Origin: Acidimicrobiia bacterium
GTDB lineage: Bacteria > Actinomycetota > Acidimicrobiia > Acidimicrobiales > JACDCH01
Direction: 5' to 3'
Length of the DNA: 5,742 nucleotides
Assembly (NCBI GenBank): GCA_013694495.1
Contig: JACDCH010000550.1
Coordinates: 1-5,742 of the forward strand
In this document: positions 5,666-5,742 of the stretch, piece after piece
Position numbering within the stretch: the stretch's first letter is position 1
Layout of the letters: each line of letters opens with the position of its first letter
The notes under the pieces: model-generated
Databases searched by the model: none
Told to the model about the DNA's origin: nothing
Seen by the model: the letters and a program-made list of their open reading frames with translations, nothing else
Program-made: the position numbers and the translations under genes

Positions 5666-5686
5666 ACTTCATCCTTCATCTCAGAC

Positions 5687-5742
5687 TCAGGACGTGCGGT
5701 GGAACAACCGCGCCGCGTTGCGCCCGCCGGAGGCGCTGGGGG
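5687..5742 (-). CDS. Possible C-terminal end of an amidohydrolase-like protein (3' fragment at window edge)
   Basis: Reading leftward from the right edge, one frame is open to a TGA at 5689-5687 and ends in PSASGGRNAARLFHRTS. The segment G-x-N-A-A-R-L-F resembles the closing helix of TIM-barrel amidohydrolases (often ...GGNAARLFGL), which is the only basis for the name. Eighteen residues are too few to be sure. A neighbouring frame is also open from the edge and ends at a TGA at 5676-5674. If real, the gene runs in the same direction as the glmS-like gene, with a 183-base gap. In many actinobacteria glmM would be expected here, and this tail does not look like GlmM. Confidence 0.35.
   Translation of the reverse strand, partial: PSASGGRNAARLFHRTS

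Noticed and set aside
5554..5679. A 41-codon minus-strand open frame in the glmS-like leader (start MKDEVGPTLL), a possible leader peptide
   Set aside because: No Shine-Dalgarno at proper distance, no run of regulatory codons, and its composition matches random GC-rich sequence; its stop falling at the hairpin edge could be chance.
5504..5686. A glmS-type self-cleaving ribozyme in the leader
   Set aside because: The leader has only simple nested GC stems; I could not find the conserved core or pseudoknot layout of that ribozyme, which is known mainly from Firmicutes.

Overview
This is a GC-rich (roughly 70% by eye) bacterial chromosome segment. Its codon use (heavy GCC/GAC/CTC), a GTG start and the glmS-acpS gene order suggest a high-GC actinobacterium. 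Acidimicrobiia would fit the extended GlmS-like protein, but that placement is inference, not something the bases prove.

Layout. Bases 1-333 (+) hold the end of a gene cut by the left edge, tentatively a class I SAM methyltransferase. Ten bases later, 344-1348 (+) encodes a cytoplasmic thioredoxin-fold (TlpA/redoxin-like) protein. Its active site is Cys-Gly-Cys instead of CXXC, and it has an extra Cys pair near the N-terminus and a helical C-terminal extension. This pair converges on acpS (holo-ACP synthase, minus strand, 1472-1852), and two GC hairpins lie between the stops. Upstream of acpS is a 195-200 base spacer of palindromic and direct repeats. Beyond it, 2054-5503 (minus) encodes a 1149-residue GlmS-like protein, nearly twice the usual length of about 600. 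A structured leader of about 180 bases precedes it. The right edge (5687-5742, minus) holds what may be the last 18 residues of an amidohydrolase-like protein.

How the genes relate. GlmS makes glucosamine-6-phosphate for cell-wall precursors, and AcpS loads the phosphopantetheine arm onto acyl carrier protein. The two genes are often neighbours in actinobacteria, which supports reading the giant protein as the locus's GlmS. The hairpin-rich spacer between them suggests that acpS may be transcribed partly on its own.

The most unusual item is the giant GlmS-like enzyme. The glutaminase nucleophile and oxyanion residues, the SIS motifs and the Glu/His pair of the isomerase site are all present. 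Large segments are inserted directly after the first beta strand, inside the glutaminase domain, and after the second SIS domain, and about 195 residues follow the end of the normal fold. The normal C-tail (LAKSVTVE in E. coli, with the Schiff-base Lys) reads as Arg where it should fall, but an AKTVTV sequence appears about 110 residues later.
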